Positions 45,835-56,925 of a stretch of DNA of 64,000 bases are shown piece by piece (the stretch's first letter is position 1; every line of letters starts with the position of its first letter). The translations under genes and the position numbers were made by a program. The notes under the pieces are model-generated. The model had not been told where the DNA came from, made no database searches, and saw nothing but the letters and a program-made list of their open reading frames with translations. Origin of the DNA: Phocoena phocoena (taxonomy: Eukaryota; Chordata; Mammalia; Artiodactyla; Phocoenidae); contig NC_089220.1 in assembly GCF_963924675.1 (NCBI RefSeq), positions 170,176,761 through 170,240,760 of the forward strand. The letters run 5' to 3'.

Positions 45835-46150
45835 CTATTTCAGCTTCCACTTCCTCAAAGAAACCTTCCCTGACTTCCCCGACCTTTAGGTCTCCCTGTT
45901 AAATGTTCCCATAGCACCCAATTCTCCTCTACAGCATTTCACCTACCTATAACCATACATTTAATTAGTCGTCATTATATGCTTAATGTCTGTCTTTCCT
46001 GCTAGACTGTGATCTCTGTGATAGTTGAAAACTTGCCTATTTTTCTCGCTGTTTTATCCCTAGAGCTGAAGAAGTGTATGTTGCCTAACTCTGGACTAAT
46101 GGTCACGAAGAGTGCAGGCATTATTTATTAAATAAAAGAACTGAATGAAT
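45835..46150 (+). repeat. L2 LINE 3' end
   Basis: ccttccctgacttccccgac near 45863, agcacccaattctcctctac near 45914, ctagactgtgatctctgtga near 46002; ends in diverged sequence with gaatgaataaatg. Confidence 0.72.
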
Positions 46151-49019
46151 AAATGCATAGAATCAGAGGAGAGGTTATGAGATTCTTTCAAATAGGGGAG
46201 CGCTTAGTGTAAAGAGATGTGATACACACCCCTGGTCCTATACCATGAGGTCCCAAAGATGTAAGCAGAACTTGGTTGGACTGGATGGGGTCAATGGCCT
46301 TGAAAGTCCCACGAGAAGCCTCAGGTGAAGGTAATGAGCCCCAAACTCGACTTCGATGGTCGTCGAATGCATATTTCTCCAGTTGAGTAGGGTCCAGCAG
46401 CTCAAAATAAGCAAAAAGTGTCTTTTGATATAATTGGTTTTTGCCGAACTGGATACCTTGGGAGAATGAAGGTATCACTTCTAACAATGATCACTTGTGG
46501 GTTTAAGAAGCCTACCGGGTATCATCCAAGAATTCAGAATGTGCGGTGCAGTGTGTAAATGGCATTGAGCTCTAAGGACACACGAATCCTGGAAGGAACC
46601 TTCATTCACTTCACCCCAACACACATACACACTATCTACCAGGCTATTTTGATGCTAAAAGTCTGGAACGTGGTTTCCCTGAACATGTTAGGTGATTGTA
46701 GCGAGTGCCCTATATTCATTACATAACCTTGACTTTCTACTTGAATTTAGGTAAAATCAGAGTCCTAGTTGGATGCAGATGGACAACTGACCCATCCACA
46801 CATTAATCTCATTGAGTTCAGTGAGGCTCTCGTGTCTGATTTAAGAGGGAGTATTTGAATTTTCTCAGTCCCCCACGTCTGCTCAATGGCAGACATAGAA
46901 CCAGGTATCAGTGTCTAGGGCTCTGATGGCTGAGTGCATCCTGGAAGTATAGGACTCTCATGCAGGCTTAAGAACAGGGTTTGAAAGGCCTCACTTTAGC
47001 CCTTATAACTCTCCGGGGTTCTACTGTCCTATTTCTTAGAGGATAGATCCCAAGAAAGACTAGATTTCTCCCTATCTTGGGGAGCGGGGTGAGCTATGAA
47101 ATAATGAGACTTTATGGTTTTGGACATAAACAAAATCTTGTTTTACTTGTAATGCTGACTCTAAAGGCAGAAATTCTGGATTCTGAAATATTTTTCTGAA
47201 CAGAGAAACTTACCTAGTTTATAGTATTATGGCCAGTAAAATCATAGACAGAAATTTAGTTATTAGGGAGTAAATTCAGTTTCCCGTAACATGGTTGATA
47301 AGTTTAAGGGAATATACAGTTTTAATAACTACTTTTAAACAAACATTGAAGTTAACAGAGACCAATGATTATAGGTTCCAATCTTGGGTGATAATTATCC
47401 AAAAATAATCTCTAAAGGAGAGGCCAGATCTCATCCAAAGGTTTCTATGGCCTTCATTAATCAAAAGTTAGGAGAATCACCTTTGTATCTACAAGAGTCA
47501 GAGCATGTAGAAATTTAAAAGATGAGGTTCCTTCCTTGGGCTGAGGGTCATTGGTCCATTGTATTTTATGAACCACCAAGTACAAGCCCGCCTAACTTAA
47601 TCTTTCTCATCTTGCTGAGTTACAGAATTGTTCAGCCCTGCATTTGGAATTCTTGAACTAGTTTTATCAGCAAAGTTTATTCTATTTCAAGGTTTGACCC
47701 CATCAAAACCACCATAACCTTATTTCTTTCAGTTTTAACCAAGACTGCAAAAATGTAATTTTAGGTTTACCATATTTTATTTTCACAGGCTAGTTTTAAT
47801 TTAATTTGGGGAAATAAAAGAGACATGATAACATTTACAACCCAAGGGCTATAGAACAGTCCATACCTGTTATTTTAAATATAAATGTAACGTATTTTCC
47901 ACTAATCAGCCCTCGCAGCATGACCTTGTGGGAAAGCCCTTGTCCTACTTCCAATATGACATCAGGAGAGCCAAGGAAGGGGACTAAGCTTCCAGCAGTG
48001 GTCTGTGAAATGCTGTGTTGGGTGGGGGTCATGGGGAGTAGAGAGAGGGAGAATCTATTAAAAAGTATCAGGCTGTGTTTTACACCCAGAAAAAAATTAT
48101 ATAAGACAAAGCCCCTGGACCCTAACTAACACTCTGCTGTATTTTAAGCTATCGGCTGGATTGCCCCGTCTCCCTCTAGGAGAGCAGAATTCTAACCATG
48201 CCTTCTTTCTCACTGTCACTGTCATCCAAGACACCCTGATATTCCATCACTCTCTTCCTCAATGGTGCCAAGCCTAGGAAAATACAGGAAGGTATAGCCT
48301 CACTCCCTCTACCCTCTCTTACCCGTGGCCCCTCTCCTGATTCCTCACCCCACTCAGATTTCCATTGTCCTCCCTCTCCATCCTGCACCCTTCCAACAAA
48401 ATCTAATCTCAGCAAATGATCTGATAAATACATGCACATTTACGTAGACAGGTCTGAAAACAGATGAATTGGCCACCCCTCCCAGGAGAACTTGCTCTTC
48501 AATAAAAGGACAGGTTTAAGTCAAAAGAATGATTCTCCGATAGTCTCCAATTCCAGGACTCATTGACTTGGTGGCCATGAATGGATATCCTAGTGACCCT
48601 GACATGACATTTCAGGAGACCTCCATACTCTTCTACCTTCCTGTTGACTTGTCCAGCACCCCTTTCCCCCAGCACCCCAACTCACAATTTTAGTATTTAT
48701 CTCAGCTTCGAAATTCCCTTTAAGATGCAGAACGCTCCACGTTCTGGCATCATCTAAGAACAACAGAGAATGAAGGTCAGCTTCAAAAGTATCTTGGATT
48801 CTAATCACAGCACAATCTGTCCCAGAACTGCTGGCATCCATGGCACAGGCTTGGGGAAATTGTGACTATAAAAAGAAAAGTGTCCAAGAGCTCGTAAAAT
48901 CTGATCGTCGTTTTAAAGGCCAGGGGCCAAAGGAATTAAGGAGTCACCTGAGCACCTCGATCTCCTTCAACAGGACAGTGATAAAAATGGCTGCCCCTGA
49001 CCAGAGCAGCGTGGCTTAA
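46151..49019. other. Long unassigned stretch
   Basis: About 2.9 kb with no recognised gene or repeat. The longest frame is on the minus strand, 46487-46188 (99 codons). It has an even amino-acid mix but no domain that I know. AT-rich between 47.1 and 47.9 kb. Confidence 0.4.
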
Positions 49020-49260
49020 ACCTGCCCCATCTGCTGGGCATTCCAGCCTAATCACAAGCGGGTCAGCCGCTGGCAGGCCACCACCAAGCCCAAGCAGTGA
49101 CGTGCCAGGGCCCACAGCTGCACAGCTGATAAGGTCTCGCCAGCGGCTGGCCAGCTACCTCTCCTGCTCTGACCGTGCAGGCAGCAGGTTGAATGGACCT
49201 GGCAGGGCTGGCCAGCCAGCTGTGTCTGATGTCACTGATGTAGATGGACCTTACCTTTCT
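49020..49260. promoter_or_regulatory. Candidate regulatory element with E-box / GATA motifs
   Basis: Non-repetitive, with clustered motifs: a CRE-like TGACGTG at 49098-49104, two CAGCTG E-boxes at 49115 and 49123 and a GATAA at 49128-49132, so an E-box lies 7 bases from a GATA site, as in erythroid TAL1-GATA1 elements. More CAGCTG and CCAGCC motifs follow. Motifs of this size occur by chance; nothing else supports function. Confidence 0.2.
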
Positions 49261-49467
49261 TTTTCCCCTACCCATTAAGTCTGGGCTTCAAAAGCAGCGA
49301 AAGATACAAATCCAAACAATGCAGAAACTAGGGAATTAAGCACCATTTCCTACACAACCCCAATACTGGACCCTCCTGCAGGACAGTCCAGAAGGAACTT
49401 GGACTTGAAACATCCCACAGGGACCCTGTTAAACTTCTGGTTCATTTTTATAAAAACACATAACTGA

Positions 49468-49620
49468 CTGGGAATTTGGGGTTGGTAAATACAAACTATT
49501 ACATTTAGAATGGATAAACAACAAGGTCCTACTGTAGAGCACAAGAAACTATATCCAGTCTCCTGGGATAAACCATAATAGAAAAGAATATTTTAAAAAG
49601 AATGTATAATAAGAACAACA
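49468..49620 (+). mobile_element. Short L1 3' end with target-site duplication
   Basis: Only 153 bases of L1 tail (caaggtcctactgtagagca near 49521). Flanked by aaaaacacataactga (49452-49467) and aaaaacacgtaactga (49621-49636). Confidence 0.88.
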
Positions 49621-49636
49621 AAAAACACGTAACTGA

Positions 49637-49745
49637 AACTTCCTTTCTCTAGATAAGGTATGTAAATAGAGGTTGCTCTGTTTGTAGTACCTGGCAGCAG
49701 GCAAAAAATGGGCAAAAAAACAAGATCAGTAATGAAACACACAGT
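49637..49745 (+). repeat. Duplicated segment, copy A
   Basis: It shares the run cttcctttctct, gtaaggtatgtaa-like wording, gctctgttt.tagt.cctggca, and atcagtaatgaa.cacac with copy B at 50434-50537. Estimated identity is around 80 percent. I do not recognise it as a known repeat. Confidence 0.75.
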
Positions 49746-50433
49746 CAATTTCCTTTAAAAATTTTTAAGCAGACCATCTTTGCGGGTATATTCTGGCCAC
49801 AACTGCACTTAAGCAGCCACTGTGTTCTGAGCCACGTAGGAAACAGAAGCGGCCCCTCACCCCTGGATGTCACTTATTTTGCGATGATTCAAGGGGGCTT
49901 TCTGAATAAAGCGTTAGTTATGCATTGAGCCCCTAGCGTGTGCAGGCACGTTATGGGAGCAGCACGTTCTCGTGGGCTACCTCACCTGATCTCAGGAGGC
50001 TGGTGATGAAGCCAGGAGAGACCAGGGTACATCTCACAACCACTGAGTAAACAACAAAATCACAGTCAATAACTTATGAAACTAGGTTTGTACTCAGGTT
50101 TTCTTACTCTTTCTTGAAGATGACCAGCATGCCAAGTTGGCTCCCACAAGAATTCTTCAATCTAGCCGGGAGGAAAAGAAATACAAAAAAATAACTAATG
50201 CAAAGGATTCTATAAAATATGCCTCATGAACAGTAAACAAAAGCCAAAAGAAGTCAGAAGAAAAAAAAAAAAAAGCTGATGGAAGCCTGAAATAGTGAGG
50301 GAAGAATTCACAAAGGATACGGGACAGGAGTTGGGGCTGAAATGTGTAGGACAAGTACAGCTGGAGAGAAGAAGTAGGGGATCTGGTCCACAAGAGTGTA
50401 ATCAGAGTGGTTTCTAGGTTCCTTTCTCTGTGA
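49746..50433. other. Unassigned sequence between duplicated segments
   Basis: No gene recognised. A-rich from 50170 to 50280. Confidence 0.4.
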
Positions 50434-50537
50434 CACTTCCTTTCTCTCTGTAAGGTATGTAATGAGAAGCTGCTCTGTTTATAGTTCCTGGCACCAGGCA
50501 AACGAGTGAAAGAAAATCAGTAATGAAGCACACTGAA
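50434..50537 (+). repeat. Duplicated segment, copy B
   Basis: Partner of copy A at 49637, same orientation, about 800 bases downstream. Outside this window of similarity the flanks differ, which limits the shared unit to about 105 bases. Confidence 0.75.
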
Positions 50538-51089
50538 ACAGGGGAAAGGTATAATATCTATAGAAACATTCTAACCCGTTGAAAGTCTCATTCTTCTTCT
50601 CTGGAAACGCCATCATTCTATGACTTATGAAACACGATCGGGGGGAGAGGGGACTGGAAGTGTGAACGACAACTACACCTTTCCCAGTGAAGTCTAGCCC
50701 AGGTGATGTGGCTGTGAGCTAAGGTGGAAGTGGTGGAAAAGGAGGGATGGTGGCAGGTGTACTGAGAAGCAACAGTCATCAAGTTTGGGAATGGATGGTC
50801 CGTGTGAGTCAGGATGATTGATATTAACGGAGACCCTGCTCTGTCACTGATCATCTGTGTGACTCTGGATAAGTCAGTTCCGTTCCAGGAAAAGCTTTTC
50901 CCAGCCATCAATAATCCTTGGGGATTCACACAGTTTCCTTATGCTGCTAAACTTCCATTTAGCTACATCTCTTCACCCCTAACACCTTCACCCAGCTTAT
51001 GTGCTTCCCTTTCACCAAAGTGAAGCTGATGGAGAATTCATGAAATGTGAAGTTGTCTCGTTTGAAATGAGAAAATGTAAGTCCTTGTT
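50538..51089. other. Unassigned sequence with a MIR fragment
   Basis: No gene recognised. 50825-50935 carries the MIR phrases gagaccctgctctgtcactg and catctgtgtgactctggata on the plus strand. Confidence 0.5.
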
Positions 51090-51702
51090 AATCACTGTTT
51101 AACACCCCATATTCAGGCGCTATTTGCTGCCCTTCGTCATCTAATCAATCGCTATCTTTCTCTCCCCATCAATCAGAGCCTCCTGGTCTTCTTCCCCCCA
51201 ACTCCATGGCCGATTACCTGAGCTCCTCTCCTCTCTTTGACTTAATTCTTTTACACCCAGTCCCTCTTGCCCATTTACCCACCAAACCCTCATCCTTGCA
51301 TCGCTGGTCTCAGCCCCTTCTCGGCTCCTGAACTCAAATGGGGAAAGCTCACGATGAGGAAGGTGGAACAGCGCGTCTGCAGAGTCATGGTCTACACCTG
51401 GAAAGGGTCCTCAGCTTTGGCCATGGGTCCTTCACTCTTGGCCAGTTTCCTTTCCCCCCAGTGTCAATTCCAGATGACAGCCCTGTCCACTAATAAACAC
51501 CTACTCCCATCGTTCTCTTGATACTTTCCATTTGGCCCCTGTCATGCATCCTCTCCCAGTTCTGTCCTCCAGCTCTCTTTCTCTCATCCTCGGGTTCCTC
51601 TGTCCACAATGCCCTCAAAAGTATGTGTTTTGCCCTCAACTTTCTACCTGTGTCTTTGAATGACCTCATCTACTCCCTTGTTTTAAATACCACGTAGATG
51701 CT
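51090..51702 (+). repeat. L2 LINE, 5' portion of a split copy
   Basis: L2 wording with gaatgacctcatctactccc near 51658 directly before the LTR insertion. The earlier part is more diverged, so the left edge is approximate. Confidence 0.7.
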
Positions 51703-52167
51703 TCACTGGGTTGAACAGTGTGCCCCCAAATTCACATCCTTCCTGGAACCTCAGAATGTGAGCTTATTTGAACATAGCATCTTTGCAGATTTAATTAGTA
51801 AAGATAAGGTCATAGTGAGTAGGGTGGCCCCTAAATCCAATATGACTGGTGTCCTTATAAAAGAAGACGAAGCATAGAGACAGGCAGAAGGGAGAAGTCC
51901 ATGTAAAGATGGAGGCAGAGGTTGGAGGGATGAGTCTACAAGCCGAGGGATGCCAAGAATTGCCAGCAACCACCAGAAGCTATCACAGAAGCAGGGACCA
52001 GCTTCTCCCTAGAACTTCCGGTAGGAACCAACCCAGCTGATTCCTCGATTGGGGGCTTCTGCCTCCAGAACTGTGAGAGAACAAATTTCAGTGGTTTTAA
52101 GTCACTGTGGTTTGTGACTTCTTGGTGGTTTGTGGTTCTTTGTTGAGCAGCTCTAGGAAACTGATAC
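51703..52167 (+). repeat. MLT1-type LTR inside L2, with target-site duplication
   Basis: ctcagaatgtgagcttattt near 51751, gatttaattagtaaagataa near 51788, atgactggtgtccttataaa near 51841, gatggaggcagaggttggag near 51909, the ending ctccagaactgtgagagaac near 52063 and aggaaactgataca at the terminus. agatgct stands at both edges, 51696-51702 and 52168-52174. Solo LTR of the ERVL-MaLR group; no internal sequence. Confidence 0.88.
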
Positions 52168-52174
52168 AGATGCT

Positions 52175-53175
52175 GATAACTCTCAAATCCCTATCACCAG
52201 CTTAGCCCTCTCCCCAAGCCCCAAACTGGTGTCTCCACCCGGTTCCTCTACCTGGATGTCCTACATGTGGACACCCACAGCAATCAGGCTCTCCTCTTCA
52301 AAATCTGCTTCCCTATGCCCTTCACTCATTTGGTACCATCGCTGTTCTCCCAGTCATCCAATCTGGAGTTCTGGAGGGCAACTTTTCTCTCTCCTGCACT
52401 CTCACAGTATTCAGTAACTAAATTCAGGCTTTTATCATGTCTTGACTGAGTTTCTGCAAAATCTTCCTTAAAGGGTCTCCTGTCCCCATTCCTGCCCTCT
52501 CCCTCAAATCTCGTCTACATAGCCGAGAGCATCCTCCACAGAGCAAATCTGACTCTACAATGCTTATAATTCTGAAGACCTCTCAAGGATACCCTGCAGG
52601 ACAAGAGCTGTGCTCTATACTTAGCAGAGCGAGGCTCTCCATCATCTGCCTACAGCTATAGACTCATCAAGCACGCCCACCTCCCTCTCTGTGACGTAAG
52701 AAGCCTGTATTAGCTTCAGGTCTTTACATTGGTTGACACGCCCCAGTGCCTTTGCTCATGCAGTCAGTTCCCTGTGCCTGCTAAGCCTCTGCCCTCTTCC
52801 TACCCGCTCCACCAAGGACATATTTTGTGTCAGATTTGAGTGACTGTCACCTCCCACAGGAAACCTGAATTGACACACCACTCAGCCCCTCTCTTTCCTG
52901 TACCACACCCTACACGGGGCTGCAGGCTTCCTCTCTGCACTCAAAATACTTTGAGAATAGCTCAAGCTTTGGACTCACTATATTGTTTTATAATTTAAAA
53001 AATTTTCCCTGTCTGTTCCTCCCCACGCTATTGGCTCCATAAGGAGAGAAACAGTGTCTTTTTCTTCGTTCTTTCTCTGGTATGTAGCACACAGTAGTGC
53101 CAGGGACAGAGTAGGTGCTCAATTCGTATCTGTTGAATGAATGAAAGAATAATTGAATGAATGAATGAATGAGGG
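52175..53175 (+). repeat. L2 LINE, 3' portion of a split copy
   Basis: Continues L2 directly after the LTR: gataactctcaaatccctat at 52175, tacctggatgtcctacatgt near 52250, cccagtgcctttgctcatgc near 52741 and the terminus acagagtaggtgctcaattc at about 53107, followed by a (TGAA)n tail to 53172. Confidence 0.88.
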
Positions 53176-53399
53176 CCTACCTTATTTACAGTCAAAATTC
53201 ATGTTTCATTTTGATCAGTTGAATGATGTCTTTCCAGTCAGATTTCTCTCTTTCTACCATTTCCACCTCTCTAAGTACCAGAGACCATGGTGGGTTAGTA
53301 CAACGTTCAACCAAAGCCAAGTCTATGGGTTTAATTCCTTCTAGTTTAATTCCTCCTAATTCCTTTAATACCCAGGTCTCACCCCAACAATAGCTAGCT
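53176..53399. other. Unassigned spacer
   Basis: No gene or repeat recognised. Confidence 0.4.
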
Positions 53400-53845
53400 G
53401 AGGTGAGTTGAGTGGTGGCCCCCCAAAATGTATGGCCATGTTCTGGAACTGTGAATGTGAACATGGCCCTATTTGCAGATAAGGTAAGGATCTCACAATG
53501 AGATCAGGGATGAAATGAGATCCTGGGTTACCCAGGTAGATCCTAAATCCAACGACGCATGTCCTTATAAGATGACAGACACATGGAGAAGAGAAGGCGG
53601 CCATGTGAAGACAGAGGCAGAGACTGGAGTGATGCAGGCATGCGCCAGGGATTTCTGGGAACCCCCTGAAGCTGGAAATGGTAAGGAAGGGTCCTCCCCC
53701 AAAGCCTTCAGAGGGAGCCCGGCCCGGCCGACCCCTTGAATTTGGACTTCCGGCCTCCGGAGCTATGTGAGAATAATGTCTATGGTTTTAACCCACCAAC
53801 CTTTCAGTAGCTCCTTACAGCAGCCCCAGGACACTGATGCACAGG
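53400..53845 (+). repeat. MLT1-type LTR
   Basis: A second LTR related to the one at 51703: tggccctatttgcagataag near 53463, cgacgcatgtccttataaga near 53551, catgtgaagacagaggcaga near 53604, ggtttta block near 53783 and a terminus ggacactgatgcac. More diverged than the first copy. Confidence 0.8.
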
Positions 53846-53984
53846 GCATCTCAGGTCCTTCCACAAGGGGACACGAGAGGACCAGGCTACAGAGGACACA
53901 CTCGGGGGCCTGAGCATCCCACTGCTAGAGAAACACTTCAGAGAAAATGTCGAGTCAATAATAAAAGTAACTGTAAATCAACTA

Positions 53985-54125
53985 TACTCCAATCTATATG
54001 TCTCTATGAGACGGCTAGTGATTTTATGCCCATTTTACAGACAAGCAAATGGAGCTCCAAGTGGTTCACGCACTTGCCCAGGCTCTCACAGAAAGGAGCA
54101 GCGGGACACACTTGGCCACGTCTTC
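53985..54125 (-). repeat. MIR SINE fragment
   Basis: Minus-strand MIR core (gcccattttacagacaagca near 54026, then cacttgcccaggctctcaca near 54071). Just before it, 53966-53995, a scrap of L1 terminus (gtaaatcaactatactccaa) is visible. Confidence 0.7.
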
Positions 54126-55824
54126 GCATAGAGAGAAGTAAAATGCAGAGAAGAGAACATTTGCTTTGAGTTGGAGGGATCGGTTCTCAACTCAGATGTC
54201 CCTGGGAGGTTTCCCGGCCCCTCTGAGCTAGATGGAAGTTCTGGCCGGTCTCCCCCACTCTGACATTCTGGGGTCTCCCGAATCTGTTCTCGTTCTGAAA
54301 TGTTATGATTGGCAAACCAGGTTTTTCCCATTAACAGTGATTTGCTTTTACATTTGCACAGTGCCTTCCTGCCAGAATCCGGACACCTGGTCTGCTCTGT
54401 CACTCAGTCAGGGAGAACAACCAGAAACACAAGAGAATTAGCACATTCCCCAAGCCATACGGAGGGGAGGGGAGCGATGCACCTCCTATTTTAAAATGTC
54501 CTTCTTCTCCTGCAGCCAGGCCTCACTGACAAAGCAGGCCCCAGGGCTGCCAGGAAGCCAAGCTGCCTCTCATTCTTATATTTAAATTTAATTTAACCAC
54601 AGCATTACCTTGCGTGTCAACGGTTCAGGACAAATTGATGGATTCTAGTTTAACTATTTAGCTGTGCCAGTGGTAATATGTTCAATCATGCATTAAATTA
54701 AAAATGACACTTGGAAATACATATGTCCCGAACCTCATTTCTGTGCACCAAATAGGAGATTTAAAATGCTGTCTGGTGGAAGATTACCACCGAAGAAGCA
54801 TGAATCTTATTACCGTAGGCTGCATGGCACACATTTGCAAGGCTCCGTTTAAAAGGCTCTCTGATAGTAGTAGCTTGGCTATCTGGCTGGCTATAGGGGC
54901 CATTTCCTTTCCACCGGAGGAAACCCAACTGCTGCCAAAGCTAAGAGGTCGGCACTGCCCCCACCTCCTCAGACCCACCTTGATTCCCAGGCACTCACAG
55001 CTCACGTGTCGCCTGCTCTGGCTATCCTATCCTCCCAATACTGCAGTCCTACCCTTCACAGAGACATTCCCAAACTCATCCAAAAGAGAGTGCAGAGAAA
55101 AAAGATAAAGACAAATGATCCTTGAACTACTCAACTCTCTCTTCCTGTTTCTCCCCATGGACCCACACACTACTGTCGCAATGGCAAGATACAAATAAAC
55201 CTTACTGTTTCATACAAATTTCAACCACGTAACCCAATGAAGTCCACTGAAACAATTTCATCTTCTAGGAAATGAACACAGACCAGGTCTCAGGTATTTT
55301 CGTGTTCGCACGACTCTGTTCCTGGGCATTTACCTCCTATTTTCTAGGCGTGGCCACGCTCCCATCTCCTAACGATAGGCTGGCAATTTCGATTCCAAAC
55401 AGAAGCCATACGGCCCCCAGTTCAGCATTTATTTAGCGCAGATCCTACTGAGAAACGTCCATTAGCAGGAGCTTTACTATGACCTAACCTTGAGAGTTCT
55501 GGGTTGAGTTCGCATTGGCTGTGAGCGGGCAGCCACAGAACGGGGCTGACGTTAACCTGATTTCAGCAGTTGGCTTCCGAGTGTGTTTGCATCTGCTGTC
55601 TTAATGGACTGTAAGGGCTGCCAGGTTGTCTTCCAGAAGCTGCCGTCAAGGTCGAAGCACGCAGGCAGGCAGCCCAGTGGGAGCCTGGATGCTCGGCAGC
55701 CACCCTTGGTCAGTGGTCCCAGGCTGTCAGGCAGGTTTACCTGGAAGCCTTCGGCTTCTTTATTTTCCCTTTAATCTAAATAAAGGGAACTACTAAACAC
55801 GTGCCGAGTTTGTTCATTCTGAAC
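54126..55824. other. Unassigned sequence, part possibly conserved non-coding
   Basis: No gene or repeat recognised. 54560-54920 is balanced in composition, free of repeats, and rich in TAAT-type homeobox core motifs (taattta, attaaatt). A 134-codon plus-strand frame (54704-55108) has no domain. A short ATTTCCCTTTAATCTAAATAAAGGG-type inverted repeat lies at about 55763-55790. Confidence 0.4.
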
Positions 55825-55840
55825 AAAAGTGAACATTTTC

Positions 55841-56492
55841 TTTTTTTAATCGAAGCATAGCTGATTCACAGTGTTCTGTTAGTTTCTGCTGTGCAACAGT
55901 GACTCAGTTAGACACATATATACTCTTTGTTAATGTCCTTTTCTATTATGGTTTATCACAAGACACTGAATATAGTTCTCTGTGCTATACATTAGGACCC
56001 TGCTGCTTATCCATTACAAATGTAATAGTCTGCATCTACCAACCCCAAACTCCCAGCCCATCCATCCCTCCCCCTTCCCCCCTCCCCCTTGGCAACCACA
56101 AGTCTGTTCTCTATGTCTGTAGTTCTGTTTCTGTTTCATAGATAAGTTCATCTATGCCATATTTTAGATTCCACATATAAGTGATATTATATGATGTTTG
56201 TCTTTTTCTGACTTACTTCACTTAGTATGATAATCTCTAGTTGCATCCATGTTGCTGCAAATGGCATTATTTGTTCTTTTTTATAGCTGAGGAGTATTGC
56301 ATTGTCTATATGTATCACATCTTCTTTATCCATTCACCTATTGATGGACATTTAGGTTGTTTCCATGTCTTGGCTATTGTGAACAGTGCTACTATGAACA
56401 TAGGGGTGCGTGTATCTTTTTGAATTATAGTTTTGTCCAGGTATATTCCCAGGAGTGGGACTGCTGGATCATACGGTAATTCTATTTTTAGC
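55841..56492 (-). mobile_element. L1 3' end, minus strand, with target-site duplication
   Basis: Reverse-orientation L1 tail: 3' UTR at 55855-56210, then the end of ORF2 (complement of the MEYYSA-type region near 56280-56330) up to 56492. Flanked by aaaagtgaacattttc (55825-55840) and aaaactaaacattttc (56493-56508). A TTTTTTTAA tail complement lies at the left edge. Confidence 0.92.
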
Positions 56493-56508
56493 AAAACTAA
56501 ACATTTTC

Positions 56509-56717
56509 ATCAGCCTCATTTCCTGGGGATCATTTTATCATCTTATCCTTCGTGGGAAGGCAGGCTTTTCTACATATGGAATTCCCCATTACAGAGCTCA
56601 GGCAAAGCACGCTCACCATAAACAGGGGTTCTGTCCAATCAAACTGAAATTGCACAGCCTTGGCCTCTTAAAGAATAGTTGCAGTTACTGTTAACTTTAA
56701 AAAACAATAGCCATTAT
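56509..56717. other. Short unassigned spacer
   Basis: Nothing recognised. Confidence 0.4.
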
Positions 56718-56925
56718 TTGTTGGGTATTCATTGTATTCTAGTCTTTATGGTAAACACTGTGTAAGTAGCCCTATTATTGTCCCCATAGTACAGATGAGA
56801 AAATTGAGGCAAGCAGAAGCCATGGAACTTGGCCAGGGTTACATAGCTAGGAATGAGGGAATAGGGCTGGAATTCATACCCAAGTCATTTGATTCCATGG
56901 TCCATTCTTGCTGGTTCCCGTAAGG
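56718..56925 (-). repeat. MIR SINE
   Basis: Minus-strand MIR: cccatagtacagatgagaaa near 56785, ggccagggttacatagctag near 56831, then gctggaattcatacccaagt near 56867. Confidence 0.88.

Noticed and set aside
46188..46487. Minus-strand 99-codon frame as an exon
   Set aside because: The amino-acid mix looks protein-like, but no family, splice site or conservation evidence is available.
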